The position numbers and the translations under genes were made by a program. Of a stretch of 64,000 bases of DNA, positions 62,962 to 64,000 are shown piece after piece (the first letter of the stretch is position 1; the number at the start of each line of letters is the position of its first letter). The notes under the pieces are model-generated. The model saw nothing but the letters and a program-made list of their open reading frames with translations, did no database searches and was not told where the DNA came from. The DNA is from Candidatus Ideonella esbjergensis (lineage in GTDB: Bacteria > Pseudomonadota > Gammaproteobacteria > Burkholderiales > Burkholderiaceae_C): NCBI GenBank assembly GCA_016710065.1, contig JADJLP010000001.1, positions 434,001-498,000 on the forward strand, read 5' to 3'.

Positions 62962-63572
62962 TTTTGATCAATCTACTGCCTCACCGCGAGGCCAAGCGAC
63001 AGGAACGCAAGCGCGCCTTCATCTCTGGTTTGGGGTTGGCTGCCGTGCTGGGCGTGGGCGTGCTGGCCGTTTGGTACGGAGCCCTGCAGCAGATGATTTC
63101 GGTGCAGCAAGCTCGCAATCAATACCTGAGCAGTGAAATCAAGAAGCTCGACGAGCAGATCAAGGACATAGCCACATTGCAGGCTGAAATTGATGCTCTG
63201 AAGGCAAGGCAACAGGCTGTAGAGGATTTGCAAACCGACCGCAATGTGCCTGTGTACTTGCTGGACGAGTTGGTTAAACAGACGCCCGAGGGCGTCTACC
63301 TCACCAGCATCAAGCAGAACGCCAACCTGGTGACCATTGGCGGCTTGTCGCAGACCAATGAGCGTGTGTCAGAACTTTTGAGAAACACGGCTTACAACTC
63401 AACCTGGTTAGAAAAGCCTGAACTTGTCGAAATCAAAGCGGCCAGCGTCCAAATCGGACGTGATCAACGCAAGGTCTTTGATTTCACCATGCGAGTTTCC
63501 ATCAAGCGCCCTCAGGCGCCAGCAAAGTCGGCGAGCGGTGTGAAGGCCTCTGCGCCTTCGACCGCATCGTGA
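62958..63572 (+). CDS. pilN: Type IV pilus assembly protein PilN
   Basis: 204 residues from GTG 62958, overlapping the pilM stop (GTGA). INLLPHREAKR at the N-terminus is the PilM-binding peptide. One membrane segment (about 22-44) is followed by a coiled coil (about 45-95) and a ferredoxin-like periplasmic domain. It links PilM to PilO across the inner membrane. Confidence 0.94.
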   Translation: MILINLLPHREAKRQERKRAFISGLGLAAVLGVGVLAVWYGALQQMISVQQARNQYLSSEIKKLDEQIKDIATLQAEIDALKARQQAVEDLQTDRNVPVYLLDELVKQTPEGVYLTSIKQNANLVTIGGLSQTNERVSELLRNTAYNSTWLEKPELVEIKAASVQIGRDQRKVFDFTMRVSIKRPQAPAKSASGVKASAPSTAS

Positions 63573-63586
63573 TCGCGAGGAATGGC

Positions 63587-64000
63587 ATGGCGACCACGCA
63601 AACCAGTTTGAACAAGTTTGACTTTGCCGCTCAGTTGAGCAAGGCAGGGGCTCAATTTCGTGAGCTCAACCCCAAAGAGCCTGGGCAGTGGCCGTTGTTG
63701 CCCAAAATTGCAGCTTGGGGCGCGATGGCGGTGGCGGTCATCGCCTTGGGTTGGCCGCTGCTTTTGAGTGGCGCTGACGATGAACTGCAAGTGGCCCGCG
63801 AGCGCGAGCCGGCGCTGAAGACGGAATACCAGAAAAAGTACGCCGAAGCGGTGAACCTGGCCGAACTGCAGAAGCAGAAAGAGCAGGTTCAAGAGTATGT
63901 GACGCAATTGGAGAAGCAATTGCCTGGCAAGGCCGAGATTGACGCCTTGCTGTCGGACATCAACCAAGCGGGCGTGGGCCGTGGTCTTCAGTTTGAGTTG
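63587..64000 (+). CDS. pilO: Type IV pilus assembly protein PilO (partial, runs off the window)
   Basis: The first 138 codons are present. The start is ATG 63587 with GCGAGG upstream; ATG 63582 is out of frame. A cytoplasmic N-terminus precedes one membrane segment (about 43-61, AAWGAMAVAVIALGWPLLL). A coiled coil follows, with LPGKAEIDALLSDINQAG, the PilO signature. It forms dimers with PilN and recruits the rest of the pilMNOPQ complex. Confidence 0.92.
   Translation, partial: MATTQTSLNKFDFAAQLSKAGAQFRELNPKEPGQWPLLPKIAAWGAMAVAVIALGWPLLLSGADDELQVAREREPALKTEYQKKYAEAVNLAELQKQKEQVQEYVTQLEKQLPGKAEIDALLSDINQAGVGRGLQFEL

Overview
The window is chromosomal DNA of a high-GC, Gram-negative betaproteobacterium, most likely a member of Burkholderiales close to Comamonadaceae. 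This rests on the gene families (DUF1840, a 3-hydroxybutyrate-oligomer hydrolase, the lptM/cyaY/ponA/pilMNO block, TonB receptor and porin types) and on the dispersed short repeats. I see no rRNA, tRNA, CRISPR array, phage module or intact transposase.

Region 1 (about 0-21.6 kb) is an alpha-glucan utilisation locus. It has a secreted GH13 amylase, a TonB-dependent receptor, a flavin-dependent halogenase, a remnant of a second halogenase, an S9 peptidase, and a tightly coupled malE-malF-malG-GH13-GH32-GH13 operon followed by another secreted GH13. No malK ATPase and no dedicated regulator are present. Three near-palindromes resembling the HexR operator lie upstream of the amylase and of malE. 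A low-GC gene for a secreted Cys-rich protein of unknown function sits exactly where the 5' two thirds of the second halogenase is missing.

Region 2 (21.7-33.2 kb) holds a chemoreceptor with a small neighbouring ORF, an MtfA-type peptidase, a PLP-dependent decarboxylase, an unclassified hairpin-rich element with 51-base inverted arms, and a TetR-controlled RND efflux operon.

Region 3 (33.4-45.8 kb) holds an outer-membrane protein, a PlsC/CdsA-like pair joined to ruvC, a dienelactone hydrolase, two c-di-GMP phosphodiesterase-type proteins (HD-GYP, and EAL with a degenerate GGDEF), DUF1840, a histidine phosphatase, a fatty acid hydroxylase family protein, and a divergent PAS-LuxR regulator / PHB-oligomer hydrolase pair.

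Region 4 (45.9-54.6 kb) holds a liv-type amino acid or amide ABC operon with three clustered frameshifts, ilvA with a probable attenuator, an OsmC protein, a broken coq7 (ubiquinone hydroxylase) pseudogene and a porin.

Region 5 (54.7-64 kb) holds a dipeptide-type ABC operon without a binding protein, then lptM, cyaY, ponA and the start of the type IV pilus operon pilMNO, which runs off the right edge.

Two families of non-coding repeats run through the window. One is a REP-like 26-base palindrome, often found as 69-72 base head-to-head doublets. The other is a roughly 75-base intergenic unit that joins the stop of one gene to the start of the next and seems to supply its ribosome binding site.
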